Source: Lepas anatifera
Taxonomy: Eukaryota; Arthropoda; Thecostraca; Lepadidae
Reading direction: 5' to 3'
Length of the DNA stretch: 64,000 bases
NCBI GenBank assembly: GCA_034440635.1
Contig: JAOTON010001041.1
Coordinates: 1 to 64,000, forward strand
The notes beneath the pieces were generated by a model. The model was not told the origin of the DNA. It saw nothing but the letters and a program-made list of their open reading frames with translations, and did no database searches. Every line of letters starts with the position of its first letter. Within the stretch, counting starts at the first letter, position 1. This document shows positions 23,301 through 35,035 of this stretch, in pieces. The position numbers and the translations under genes were made by a program.

Positions 23301-25654
23301 TTGGTTAAAATGACTAATTTAGGCACACTTGATAGGAATTCATATATGAAACTTGTACGAACAAGGTGAAAAATGATTGAGAGGTGTCTTTTGAGACCCT
23401 GTAAGGCACATACGACCGCCTACATTTCAAGTTCTCTATCAGTAAACCAGAGGAGGTTTTTTCAGCCATGCCGGCAGGGCGTGTAACTCCCGGGGTGCCG
23501 GCAGAGCGAGGGCTCGAGGGCGCCCCAGAGATGGTTCCCGTGTCACAAGGAAAATAATAAAGGGATAACACGTGTTTTTTAGCTAAATAAACCTTGAAAC
23601 AAAGCAAAAAATAGGTAAAAACAGCCAATTTAAGTCACGTAAAGTCACGTCATACGTTATATTTATTTGTATTGTCTTAAGCCACAGATTCCTTCTCTAC
23701 ATGCATGATGTTGTCAGGTCACTAATACACCGCGGTGCTAAGTTAGTCTTATTTTGCGCCACTATACGGAACGGTTATAGTGCCACGTGGTGACAAATGC
23801 CGGTGCAAAGGCTAATCTCTAGCAGCAAATAGCCGACTGTTTGCCTTGCGCGCAGGGCCCGGACGTCGAATCATTTGAAGGATGCTCACACAGAATCCTG
23901 AGGAAGCGGGAAGATTTAAGGACGGCTGATTGGTTCTGGACAGAATTTACTCTCTTTTAATATCCATCGACAATATGCAAGCTGCGAGGTCAGCTCAGCT
24001 CAACTGGGGTGCCTTTTTGTAATTTGCAAGATTAAAAATGTCTAGAAATGACCAGCAGAAACGAATATGAAGCTCATAGTTCTAGAACCAGCTTACTCTC
24101 AATTTCAGTGCCATGTATATTTTGTCCCTTGAAACGACAAAGCTGTTCCAGTGAGCCGTGGCTGCTTTTTTGTACTGTGCTGTAGGTATATGATTAAAGC
24201 TGTGCAGTGTTACCTTGATCGAATTTTTGAATCACCTTAAATATACTTCTTCAAGTACCTCTTTGTTTCACGAAGGAGAGTAGGTATTGGATTGTATTGA
24301 TTGAGTACATTTTAAGCACTACTTTCAGTGCCCTTCAGACACCTTCGCAGGGTACTAGCGTTAGTACCTAAAATGGAAGTACCCTAGGAGGTCTCATTTT
24401 TGGCACGGAACCAAACGGGGGTACTAATTGCAGAAGTACCCATTTTGGTGTAACTGCAAAAGGGTACTACGGGAAGTACAACCAGCTGTAACAAAAGAGG
24501 CGTAGTAAAAGTACTCATGTTATCTGACGAGTACCAAAAATGTCCGAAAAGCGTTCATAGTATACTGAATTAAGTATCCAGAGAATACTGATTTTTGGCA
24601 CGAGCAAAGTGTTCCGTGGGGTGTAAATTTTTCTCTGTGTGAAGGTACCAAAGGTCCATAGGCCATACAATCATACCATCGGTATGATGGTAGCATCACT
24701 CACATCACTCATACATGCATACATACTCTCACAGGTCATTGGGCCCAGTGCTTCTGGTCAAATGACCCAGTCTGGCGTATATTATGTTATGCCGTTATAG
24801 TTGAAGTAACTCAATTAAAAGGCCAACATCGAAGGTCAAGGTCATGGGTAAAGGTCTATCCTTATTTTCCGCCCAACGGCTGCTTTAGTGCTAGTTATAG
24901 TGTACATTATAGAGAGTATACCACATTGTGACGTCATAGGTCAATGACTTTGATTTACCTTGACCCCAAAGTTCCAGAAAATATTTCTTGCGATCTTCGG
25001 TCTATGACGCTGGTCCGCCTTTAGAGTATTGTCAAGCTTTTCCTACAAAATTGCGGCATTTTCCAATAGGAACCCAGCACGGTCAGGGTTTGACTTTTAT
25101 GACCTCGATCGACCTTGAATGTATAAACGTAAGTGAGAGGAAATTGGTTATAATGTAAATCACTTTAATCCCTTCCCACCTCACAACCGGCATATTTCTA
25201 AGCATCTTAAGTTCCGAGATCTCAGGAGGCCTGGCAGGCCCCCTCCAGTGTGCGTTAGTGACGGACCCCTCTCCAGTGCAGGTGCTAAAGGTCACGAAAC
25301 TAATTCAAAATACTTTGAATAAAAAAACGATAGGTTAAAGGATGTTTTTAACACCACTTACGCGTTTCATTTGGGATGCTCATGCACCCCCAAAGAGCTA
25401 CAAATCCACGCCCCTGCTGCAAGAACACAAAGACATAGTGTACCCCTTTGGGCATTCAGGAGATCTTTGCATGTGTTTCGTCAGGAAATGAAAATATGAT
25501 TATCAGTTATGGTCATCGGAGAAACTTTCAACTGCATTAGTTTGAGCTATGGATACCGCAAAAATAACTGGGACCGAAGACGACAGTAGACCAGGTTTCA
25601 TGTTACCCATGACCTAACTAATGCAAGCCTGTTGTGAATATTTGATGTGCTTCT

Positions 25655-26170
25655 ATACATGATGAGGCCTGGATGCCGCAGTCGGTCAGCGCGCGCACTC
25701 GGCTCCGGATTATGCCATTCTGGGGGCCTGTTCGATCTGTCAGCACAGTTTTGTCAGCAGGCCATCTTCCCTCTCCTCCAGAAAAGAAACATCCGCGCCA
25801 CAACCGCCTCTAGTTTGTTTCCAGCAAACGAAACTGAAACATTTACCATAAAAAATAGTAGGCTGCCACTGTCGAGCTGTTACTGTTTTCCCAGCAGCAC
25901 TACAGCAGGCCGTCAGCCCGTAAAACCTCTAGGACTAGTTCCTGGGGAGAGGCTACAGTCCTGTGACGTAGGCGCAACGCGGCCCACTGATTGGTGCTGA
26001 CAAAACTGTGCTGACAGATGGAACGGGGTCTGTATGTGCAGGCTGTCGTGGGTTCGAGCCCACTCATAGGCAGTATTTGGGTTCAATCTTTCCATTCACC
26101 CTGCGACGCTATATTACCTCAGCAGTTGGTGCGTCGTTAAACCCCAACAATTATTATTGTCATTATCCTA
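25655..26170 (+). repeat. tRNA-derived SINE, split by an insert
   Basis: The head GGATGCCGCAGTCGGTCAGC with an A-box-like stretch (25671-25700) and the B-box-like GGGTTCGAGCCCAC (26050-26063) are separated by the insert at 25735-26019. The tail GTCGTTAAACCCCAAC followed by ATT units (26133-26160) is shared with the other SINE copies. The head differs from the copy at 45547, so one tail type is attached to different tRNA-like heads. Confidence 0.65.
25735..26019. mobile_element. Small MITE inside the SINE
   Basis: A perfect 25-bp inverted repeat (beginning ATCTGTCAGCACAG) bounds a 285-bp unit: 25735-25759 and 25995-26019. It interrupts the promoter region of a SINE. No clear target duplication beyond AT is visible. 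No coding capacity. Confidence 0.75.
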
Positions 26171-26670
26171 CTAATGATATTCTAGCTATACCTATTCCGG
26201 TTCCGGACTTTTAGCCGCCTATTGAACTTTAATTTACTAGGGATCCTTGCACCCAGTTTTTGATATGACAATATACCTAGTCTCTTAAATTTTTTCGAGT
26301 TGTGAAAATGCTTGGTTTGTCATATTTTGATTTTGTTGACATTTTGGAGTGCCCCAGTTCAGTGCCATTTAGAGGATCTGAAGGCCTAAGTACCCGAATA
26401 CTGATGAGACAGAAGTTTTTGGTAGCACTTTCTATTCCTCCTTCATGTTGGTTTGATTTTGCCGTGATGTAGTCATCGACTTGTTTATTCCTATATAGTA
26501 GCGTTGTGAAATTTGTATGAACGTTGGTGCGCAATTTTATTGTTAGGCGTAAAGTTGGGATGAAATTCATCATTTTGGTCGTACATTTTTATTGGTAGTT
26601 TAAGTTTTGTCAAAGATTCGCACGCCGCACCCCATATTGTGCATTATTCCTGGTAAATTAGTAATTGAAA
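26171..26670. other. Unassigned stretch
   Basis: No gene recognised. A 98-codon minus-strand frame at 26277-26573 has no visible domain. Confidence 0.3.
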
Positions 26671-26852
26671 TCCCCTCTTTGGATGTACTCCTGGACACCA
26701 ATCCCCTCTTTGGATGTACTCCTGGACACCAATCCCCTCTTTGGATGTTCTCCTGGACACCCATTCCCTCTTTGGATGTACTCCTGGACACCAATCCCCT
26801 CTTTGGATGTACTCCTGGACACCAATCCCCTCTTTGGATGTACTCCTGGACA
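26671..26852. repeat. 31-bp minisatellite, about 6 copies
   Basis: The unit CCCCTCTTTGGATGTACTCC followed by TGGACACCAAT repeats about six times with only a few substitutions (for example TTCTCC for TACTCC in the third unit). The 31-bp period is not a multiple of three, so the several overlapping open frames here are artefacts. Confidence 0.95.
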
Positions 26853-27301
26853 CTTTTCCGAACGACGGCCGGTTATCGGATGCACAAGAATCCAATACTC
26901 ATAGTGCACGTGCTAAAAGTTTCTCGGCCAAAAAGAAGCGGTATTGCTGATTTATGAAGGAAAGGAATATTGGCTGGTTTTTCTGTTCTGAAGCAACGGG
27001 ATAAAGTTCTAGCATCTAATGACTACTTCCGTGGGTTCAATAACACGTGCTATTGATCAATAACGTTTCGAGGCTACAGCCATTCGGTCAGGTGTGGTCT
27101 TTAACATACGCTAAGAATTATTGTGAGCCATATCTAATCACCTAACCGTCCGTTTTTATTCTTGCGGAAGGCATCCGATAGAATAATTACAGAAATTTGT
27201 CGTTAAGTCTTTATCGTTGAATTCGCCTTCAGTTCGTCCAATAAAAAAGTTTTTACTAGCACCAGTCCTGTCATGTGTAATACATCCGAAATGAAAGCGT
27301 G
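26853..27301. other. Unassigned stretch
   Basis: No gene or repeat recognised. Confidence 0.3.
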
Positions 27302-28175
27302 TTAACGCACGCAGTGGAGGAGGTCCTAAAGTGGCCGCCCGCCTATTTTCAAGTGTCTGGTGAAGCGTTGGCCGCCAGAAAATGCTCCTTCGCCACATTT
27401 GAGAAAATTCATGAGCGCGTTGATTGGTGAGGAAATTGTGAAAATCGGTCGATAATTTAACTTCTAGGCTTTCGAAGTCAAATTTATATTTTGAGACCAT
27501 CGCAATCACGCAGGCGAACCAGTTCGCCTGCGTGACGTCATAACGTCATACAGTCATGTTATATGTCAAGGTAAACCCACATCAAGGTCAAGGTCAAAGG
27601 TAATAAGTCAAGGTTATTGACCCCAGATTTCCGGTCAGATGTAATAATTTAGTATGACATATGTTATGCTATAACTTCATAGCTTAGGCTAGTCAAGGTA
27701 AAGGCAACAGATCAAGTTCAAAGGTCTTTTAAGTTCAATCCTTCATTTTCCACCCCAAGGTTGCTATAATGCCAGTCAAATTGCACATTATTGGGAACAT
27801 GCCACGCTGTTACTTCGTAGGTCAGCGACCTCGAATGACCTTGGCCTCAAAATTTCAGAGAACATTGTGTGGGACCTTCCCTCTATGAACTTAGTCTGCT
27901 TTTGGTATATTCCTGGCTTCTTTCCATCCACAAAATCACAATATTTCCCAATAGGTCTCCAGAACGGCCTAGATTCCACCTTTACGGTCTCGTTTGACCT
28001 TGAAGATATTGATTTACCTAGATCAATGACACTTTGCCATAAGGTAGATCACCATTGCCCCCAAATACCCCCGAATGGGCGTTTTTCTAACCCTCTTGGT
28101 TTCCGAGATCTGGGGGGGGGCATTTTAGAACCCCCTCCACAGCGCGTTGACGCCAGTTTCCTCTGCGCGTGTTAA
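27302..28175 (+). mobile_element. TTAA-flanked MITE (family 3), intact copy
   Basis: TTAA lies at 27302-27305 and 28172-28175. The left terminus reads CGCACGCAGTGGAGGAGG. The right terminus, read inverted, begins CACGCGCAGAGGAAACTGGC and then CAACGCGCTGTGGAGG. The interior has dense GGTCA/TGACC words and a TGACGTCATAACG block. It has no coding capacity and is the reference for copies at 51516-52377, 61056-61925 and the split copy at 19722-25288. Confidence 0.8.
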
Positions 28176-29689
28176 CAGAAACAAAATTATAGCCTTATCA
28201 TCCTGCCTCCGATATATATGGCCGCCGTGTGATGAAAGAACAAGACCCCGTTCAAAACCTGACTTGTCGGCTGAGCTATTGCCAAGTATTTGGTGGCCAA
28301 GGCCAGGGAGCAGGTCACTGTTTGGGATGAGTGGGCGCTTGGCGACTGTGTGCGATGTTGAGTGGCGATACGGACAGAGGGGCGTCCCTGCAGTGGAGAG
28401 CGGCTAACACCGACTGCGCCGCTGCTGGATGGATAAGGCCTCTCTGGAAGGGGATTTTACCGTTGACTGTTTAGATCAAAGGTCTTGCTGACGCGCTTGT
28501 AACCCGGTCGGCTGCTGCGGGCAGAAACGCCCAGAAATCGATCTGGCTGAGCCGCGTGACGAAATCCATGCATCGAAGCAGATTTAAATTTCTCAAGAGG
28601 CTCTATTCTGGCCGCTTGGCGGGTCTGCCAATTGATGCCAGAGCTCTGAAATTTTGTAGGGTGATAGCCCTCCTAGGCACCCAAACTAAACCCCCAATCT
28701 ATATGCAATATAGTTTGTTTTAGAAATTTAGAACATACCTTTTCTCTTCTGTATTTTTATAATTTTTACTTCTTAAGCTATGACCTTCAAGTTTTTCTCC
28801 TTTTTAAAAGGCAACCGGGGCCACCTCAGAAAAATTCGAGCTGGTCCGACAGTATTTATTCTGCAAAAACGATGAAAAATCTGATGCAAGAAAAATCTAC
28901 TGAAAATTGACAGCCAACTTATAAGCTCGAAATGTCTGAAGGCACACTTCAGTTCGCTTAAACCTGGGGGTTGCTTGGTCAATTTTCTTGTGCTTAGGCA
29001 TAGTTTTCGGGGCAAAACGTGAATTTGTGGACTATTTTTTTGCTGTTCTGCCGGAGAACTGCAGTTTTGCTCATTCCATTCAAATCTTGATATCCCGCGA
29101 TCTAATTGACGGATTTGACTTTTCGTTTCAGGTAATCACATTGCTTCCCCTGATGATACTTGGAGATCAAAGTTTGCATATTTGAATTCTTTGTTTTGTA
29201 GGTATCAAAACCATTTTAGACAAAAAACTTTACTTATAGCTTATCGATTCCAAACACATGTCACTGATAAGGTAAGAATTGACATGGCTGAATAGAAAAG
29301 TTAATTGCAGTCAATTCACTTGGTTTTACCAAGTGCATTGGCACTACCCACTTATATCTGAACGGCTTTCGAGCAATTCGTGCGAAGATGTATTTCAAGG
29401 TGCCGAATCTCTCGGAACATGTTTGCTTCTCACCATGCTTCCAAGCACTTAAAATAAATGGAAGTGGATGAAACGTGGCATAAAGCTAGCTTAGGGTTGT
29501 CGGCCACCGACCCAAGTTAATCCAGACCGATATAATGTTTGGTTCGTCTTTTAAGTACAATTTTATGCTGTTTCTGTGATGCCGGGGTCACGGCATCGTT
29601 GGCTGAGTTTTACCGACCAGCCGCCCAGTCAGTGACCTCCAGACGGGTCACAGGTGTAGGGCTAGTGGGAGGAGGTGCAGGCCGGAGGG
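28176..29689. other. Unassigned stretch
   Basis: 28250-28560 is more GC-rich than its flanks but shows no frame or splice pattern I can support. The rest is AT-rich with no recognised feature. Confidence 0.3.
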
Positions 29690-29711
29690 GTGGTATAATG
29701 GTTAGAGACAC

Positions 29712-31397
29712 CCCTAGTGAAAAATCCCATGGAACTATCCCATGTCAATGGCATGGGACAGTCCCAGTACGAAAGTGAAACAGGGATTTGCATGGGATTC
29801 CCATGATTATCCCATTGGGATTCCATGCCTATCCCAGTGGGATTCCCATGCTTATCCCAGTGGGATTCCTATGCCTATCCCAGTGGGATTCCTCTGCTTA
29901 TCCCAGTGGGATTCCTATGCCTATCCCAGTGGGATTCCCCTGCTTATCCCAGTGGGATTCCCCTGCATTTTCCAGGGGGATCCCGTGCTTGTCCCATTGG
30001 GATTCTTTGTTTGTCCCAGTGGGATCTCCTGTTTGTCCCATTGGAATTCCACTTCATGTCCCAGTGGGATTTCCTTGCACATCCCTATGGGATTTTCATA
30101 GATTGAAGTCCCATGGCATTCCGAAGAGGAAAAGCAGAGTGCACTACATTTAAACCGCTTTACAGACTCAGTGGGTCCCGCTGCGACACAGTTCACACTT
30201 CTAGAACTTTCAAAACACTCAGCTTCAACAACTTGTGTTCATCGTGGATTTTCTTCCGCAGCACAAGCTTGATCTCGTTCTCAGCCATTTCACTTTTTTC
30301 TGGACGAAATCTGAGGAACAGTCAGTTATTAGCTGGGCCGATTATTGATGAGACATTCCACCAGTTGTCAACCCATTAACTCACCGTTAATACAAAGCGA
30401 ATCAGAACTGAAAAATACCTACAACAAAAAACGCTGAAAATATAGAAAAGTGGGGCACAATGCGTAAAACGGAACCCCTTACATTGTCAGCAAACGCAGT
30501 TTGGTCTGGGCTTATTTTTAGCAATGCACCCGCTGGTGCATATCCTCAAACCTTACGGACTCCTCACCACAGTGTGACCACTCCACCTCGACCAGTTTCC
30601 TTCTGCGACTGACTGCCCCGCCAACCCGAACGGAATGCGGCCATACAAAAGACAGCCGTCCCCGCACAACCGCCCGAGGCGCGGTCGGGCGCGGAGGGGA
30701 GACGCGGCGCCGGCAGCGCGCCCCCGAGCCGCGGCGCGAGAGGTGGAAAGGTTGCGTAGTGGAGCGTATCTGCGAACTCTCTTTCCTGCTCACATAGCCA
30801 TTCGCTTCTTTGTTTCTTCTTTGAAAATCAAGCATTTGGAATCATATGTTAATATTTGTTTTAAGGATAACATTAAGTTTTTCACAAACAAGATCGGATA
30901 GAGGGGGCCACCAGGGTGACTACCAGACCATTAGGCATTGACCACCAGACCATCAGGAACCCAGAAACCACCAGGCAGACCACCAGAAACCATAAGAAAC
31001 CACCATACCACCAGCAATTTCCATGAGAAACCGTCAGACCATCAGACAAATCCTTATGGTATTTCTTCAAGAGCAGCAGCATCGCTGAATCACTTGTTTC
31101 TATCATTCATTTCAAGAGAATCTCGTTATGACGTCCCAGCACTCGGAAATCCACGTTGAACAACAGTGTATTGTGACAGTCCCGTTGGGACAGGTGAATC
31201 CCAGGGGACAGGCAGTCCCACTTGTTGAGCGAAAATCCCATGGAATGTCCCAGGGGACAGTCCCAGTGGGACAGGTGAATCCCACCTGTTGAGCGAAAAT
31301 ACCATGGAAGTCCCAGGGGACAATCCCAGTGGGACAGGCAAATCCCATGTGTCGCACTGGGATTTCTTCAGCATCCCATGGGATTTTTTCACTAGGG
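29712..31397. mobile_element. 1.7-kb element with CCCTAGTG inverted ends
   Basis: CCCTAGTGAAAAATCCCATG at 29712 is mirrored by CACTAGGG at 31390-31397, preceded by CATGGGATTTTTT. Both subterminal zones are packed with the palindrome TCCCANTGGGA: about 13 units of 23 bp on the left (29800-30095) and irregular units on the right (31170-31370). The middle has a CpG-rich patch (30600-30760) and an ACCACCAGA-type array (30901-31045). No transposase frame is seen. Confidence 0.75.
29800..30095. repeat. 23-bp palindrome-bearing array
   Basis: The unit TATCCCAGTGGGATTCCTAT plus GCC is repeated about 13 times, with decay towards the right. The 23-bp period cycles all three frames, so the overlapping open frames here are artefacts. 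Each unit carries the TCCCANTGGGA palindrome. Confidence 0.92.
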
Positions 31398-31440
31398 TCT
31401 GTCTCGTGATCAGGGTCGGACGGTTTGGATCTGGGGCGAC

Positions 31441-32462
31441 CGCTAACATTTTATCAGTTCCTTCAAAGCACTGAATGATAACACTGACCTACAGGCTTAC
31501 GAAGAGATACTTTTAGAAGGAAGTACGGTTTGTTTTCAACACATTGTCATGTGACTCTCCTGCGCCGATGGGGCGCTAGCCCTGGCCGCAGACCGGGGTC
31601 TCCTTGCGTGAGCATGCACAGAACCATGGCTCGAATATGATTTGCCGGTATTATCGCGTTAGGAAGATATGTTAAGGATATTCTCAAAGATCGGAAATCA
31701 GTCCACTTGCCTGCCAACAATGATAGTGACAAAAATGGATCAAGTCAGTGACGAAATATGCAATATCAGCGTGAGGAGTTGATGCCCAGACTGTCAATAG
31801 TTTCTTCAAGATATAGGAGAACTTGGGGGTCTGGAAAATAACCCCCTTTTGGTGTCAAATCATACGCGTCGGAAAAGGGTGGGGCCAGGGGGGCCTGCCC
31901 CCCCCAATTTTTTGGCCAGAAATTTCCTGATCTCAGTCAAAATGAGAGGAAACTGGAAATTCTTATATCCAGCCGCTGCGGAAGGCGATGAGGAGCCCAA
32001 ATTCGAACAGTTTTTGGTCCTGATGTTGAAAGTTTTTTTTGTCAGCATCAGGTTGAAGTTTGGCTGGCTCCCCCACTTTTGTGCCAGTGGCGACACTTAT
32101 GTGTCAAATATTAACATTTCTGGTCAGACAAGTTTGGTTTCAAAGGCCGTTGGCCGTTGGTGACACCTGGGCACTTTCCGGATATTCCGGATATTCTGGA
32201 TATTCGTTTCCCAAGAAGACGGATACCTAGGTAGTGTGCTGGTTAGCTGCGGAGGGTGCCGAGAGAGGTCCGGCTCGCGCTCGGGCTCACCGCCGCCGCT
32301 GGGAGTTGGCCGTCGGTTATGTTATAGGCCTGAGTCGCGCCCTGACCCCCCATGGACCATGCGGAACCCGTCCGGACGGGGCGAACACATTGTTTACTCA
32401 GTTCTGCCTTTTCCCCATACCAAATTCCAATGTCTGCTGTTCGGGTGTCTTGTGGGTGTATT
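31441..32462. other. Unassigned stretch
   Basis: 31850-31930 has a GC-rich run (GGGGCCAGGGGGGCCTGCCC) typical of MITE ends. 32234-32375 is CpG-rich with no supported frame. No gene recognised. Confidence 0.3.
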
Positions 32463-32720
32463 CAGTGGCGGATCCAGGAATGTATTTGGGGGGGGCTAGG
32501 GAGCTCGAGCCTCACCCGCCAGTACCTCGCACAGCCCCTCGCTTATGTATTAACTATAGGGGTTCGAACATTTCTGGGGGGCGGGGGACTTGAGCCCCAT
32601 GGGCGTAGCCACCAATAGGGACACTAAGGATAGTGTCCCTACAAGGTTGGAGACCCCCCGAAAACTTGTAGGGAATGTCCCTACAAGTTTGGACCGGGAA
32701 AGATATGACGACAGCAATAT
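32463..32720. mobile_element. GGCGGATCCAGG-type MITE end plus inverted blocks
   Basis: CAGTGGCGGATCCAGG at 32463 is a typical MITE terminus. A nested CGTAGCCACCAATAGGGACA block with repeated TGTCCCTACAAG follows at 32603-32695. Similar sequence in inverted form (TCCCTACAAGTT, then GTGGCTACGCC, then GGATCCGCCACTG) lies at 43498-43566. I do not claim they bound one 11-kb element. Confidence 0.5.
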
Positions 32721-34073
32721 GTTGGTTTTCCAATACATATCCCTATGGCACTGCCTACTTCTTGCGTATGCAAATCCGGTTAGCATCATTGGCACCAATG
32801 ATATTTAAAAATAATCGATTTTACAACCGTTGATTTCACTTTCTCCAAATTTCCTAAATCTGTCGCGTCATTCCTGTACCCAAAAACGTTGGGAGTGATA
32901 TGAAGCACCTCACATTCTTTCACCAGTGCCGATTCCGGCAAGACAGGAAAAATGCTCCAGTTGCTGGTTGATTTCCGTGGAGAGGATTGGTCGCCATGAC
33001 AACGTCAGATTGTTAACGCTTGATCAGCTGTGAATCAGGAGTGGTTGGTGTTGACAGTCCGAACAGCCGCACTTTTACTTGAACTTCCCATTTCATTTCA
33101 TCGTAATGATGATACTGAAAACAGATAGGCGGCTGTGCATAAGGAAGGGAAATCGGAACCAAGAGAACTATAGGAGGCGAGGGCTTACTGATGAGAATAG
33201 GAGCGGCGGAACGTCTGGATTTAATGGGAGCATGGACTTTTTAACTCATTTCTTTCCAGTCCACGCCAGAGGGTTCATGTTAAAATTCCTCATTCAAGAG
33301 GAGGGGGTTGGTGCCGTGCCCAGGTGCCCCCTCCCCCCTTGTTCCGCCGACAATGAATAGGTAACTGCCTATCGACACAGGGCTTCATACGCAGAACACA
33401 GAAGGCCGATTGCGGCGATATAGTTTCGCAGTGCTCTCGGAACATTGCGTTGAACTTATTTCCTTTCTCTGAACCTTTTTCTTTTTCTTTTTTCTATTTT
33501 AGGAACATATCTTTTGTGGGGCTAAATGGCATGTCAAGCCACCCATGTTCATAGGTCCGTGGCTGGGCTCCGAGCCCAAAAGCCCACCCACTGACATCGC
33601 CACTGCTTGTGGGGGCCAAAACACTCACATGGGCCATCCAACGCTTATACCAAAGAATGCAAGACAACTTATATTTTTTAGTATTGCATGTCTCGCACTT
33701 CCGTAAACCCTTCAACACGCAGAGTTCTTTCTTATCGTGCTGGTGAATGAAGTGGCATACACAAAGGGGGAGGGGAGACAGCGGGGCTCAAGACCCATCC
33801 CTGAAATTTCGGAGAAGGTACCTGTCGTAGATTCATAGCTGGAGGCTGTCCGAGGTAGTGGCGGGGAGGCGCGAATACCCAGCCCCCTCCGCAAATGGGT
33901 GGTTATAAAATGTCCGGTCGCTTTCCGTTTTGGCTGAAACAATTCATTTTGCCAAAAATTGGGGGAGCCTGGCCCCCTTTTCAGACGTGCTGCTACCGTA
34001 AGCATACCAACAAAATGTATTTATGACCTGTATGATTTATTAATAGGCCTCAATATGTATGTGTTACAGTGTA
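32721..34073. other. Unassigned stretch
   Basis: No gene recognised. 33520-33610 and 33760-33990 contain GC-rich MITE-like phrases (for example GGGGGAGCCTGGCCCCC) without clear ends. Confidence 0.3.
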
Positions 34074-34623
34074 TCCGCGAAATCCGGGGATCGGCGGATT
34101 TCCTAGGGAGTCCGCGAATCTCCTAGTGATTCCTAGTGATTCCTAACAACAACTCTCGGAAATCCGTGGAATTCCGGCCGTTTGTCCAGGGAGTCTGCGG
34201 AATCCCTGAAACAAGACCCGGGTGTTCGCGGATTCACTAGGGGATCCGTGGAATCACTGAAACGAGAACCGGGTGTCCGCGAAATTCCTGGAAATAGGCC
34301 GTGTATCTGCAGAAAAATAGATGAATCATTATTAACCGGCCTCTTTCGAATAACTCTATGACATTTTTGGTTGCTTCAGATGTGGGTGTAGCTGGTTATG
34401 GTTGTCAATGCAAGATGAATGTAATTTTTCTTCAGAGCAAAACAATGTTTAGATTTCGTGAAGTGTAAGAGTGTGGTCTAGTGTGGTTTTTCATGGCTTT
34501 CATGTGCATGATAACGGCGAACGTAAAAACAATACTAATATAGCCACTGTCCCCAACGAGTGGATCGCGTAGCTTCTATCAGTTTCATTGAAATAATTTA
34601 TGTAGTATATTATGTTACCTTCC

Positions 34624-34902
34624 ATAGGCGGGCTCAGAATCGCCCATCGGGGGTGGACACATTGCGGAGAGGCATTCGGACCGAGACGGGCGTCAGTTTC
34701 TGCCGGCAAAACGTATCAGATGAACGCGAAATCTTATCACGGGGTGCCGATTTTTTGGATCCTGGGGGAGGAGGGGGTGCGGGAAGCGACGTTTCAGGGT
34801 GCTGCATCGACCCGTTCAGAGGGGCACCGATACCATTTTTGGGTGGTACGGAGGGTCGATCAGAGGGGCACCTGCTCCCGTCCATTCCCTGGATCCGCCT
34901 AT
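34624..34902. mobile_element. GGATCC-ended element, nested
   Basis: ATAGGCGGGCTCAGAATCG at the left and CCTGGATCCGCCTAT at the right are inverted ends. The interior shares GGGGCACC and GAAGCGACGTTTCAGG phrases with the 16390-17075 cluster. It lies inside the 34074-38430 element. Confidence 0.6.
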
Positions 34903-35035
34903 ATACCTTTTCATACCAGACAAGTGAACCATGGTGCCCTAGCCAGGGACATAGGTGGAGGAATATTTTTCAAGTTGAGGGGGCAAAAGCGGTCACTGCT
35001 GGTGGGCTTAAATTTAAGACATATTATTTGGTTTG

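Larger units (their letters stand above)
20112..24641. mobile_element. 4.5-kb insert with inverted CACACAGAGAA ends
   Basis: CACACAGAGAA begins at 20112, and TTCTCTGTGTG ends at 24641, both followed inwards by a T-rich run. The subterminal zones are dotted with GTACC/GGTAC words (20380-20560 and 24340-24590), including the repeated CTAACACCAGGTGGTAC at about 20425 and 20530. No transposase frame is seen, so it is non-autonomous or decayed. It contains the degenerate array at 21630-21980 and the CpG-rich patches at 22178-23300. Confidence 0.5.
19722..25288. mobile_element. Family 3 MITE, split into two halves
   Basis: The left half (19722 to about 20075) and right half (about 24735 to 25288) align by eye with consecutive parts of the intact copy at 27302-28175. 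The shared parts include the TTTCAAAGTCAAA block, the GTGACGTCATAACG block and the end TCCAGTGC. The edge tetranucleotides are TTAG and CTAA rather than TTAA, so the ends have mutated or the target differed. About 4.6 kb is inserted between the halves. Confidence 0.65.
19605..25416. mobile_element. hAT-like MITE, split by nested insertions
   Basis: The left end CAGGGGCGTGGATTT (19605) and the inverted right end AAATCCACGCCCCTG (ending 25416) are flanked by near-identical octamers: CTGCAGGA (19597-19604) and CTGCAAGA (25417-25424). CAGGG-type ends and an 8-bp target duplication fit the hAT superfamily. Only about 120 bp at each end belong to this element; the rest is the TTAA-MITE and its own insert. 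Confidence 0.7.
29688..31440 (+). repeat. tRNA-like sequence apparently split by a transposon
   Basis: 29688-29711 (GGTGGTATAATGGTTAGAG) looks like a pol III A box. Sequence resuming at 31398 reaches a weak B-box-like GGTTTGGATCTGG (31427-31439). Removing the 29712-31397 element would bring the boxes to roughly tRNA spacing. The B box is poor, so this is tentative. Confidence 0.3.

Noticed and set aside
26396..26425. CTGATGAG as a hammerhead core
   Set aside because: No GAAA at suitable distance and no paired helices.
26658..26957. Several overlapping protein frames on both strands
   Set aside because: Explained by a 31-bp minisatellite whose period cycles frames.
29742..30153. Repetitive protein of IPVGFPCLSQWDS-type repeats
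   Set aside because: A 23-bp palindromic array gives the same peptide in three frames; it is transposon subterminal sequence.
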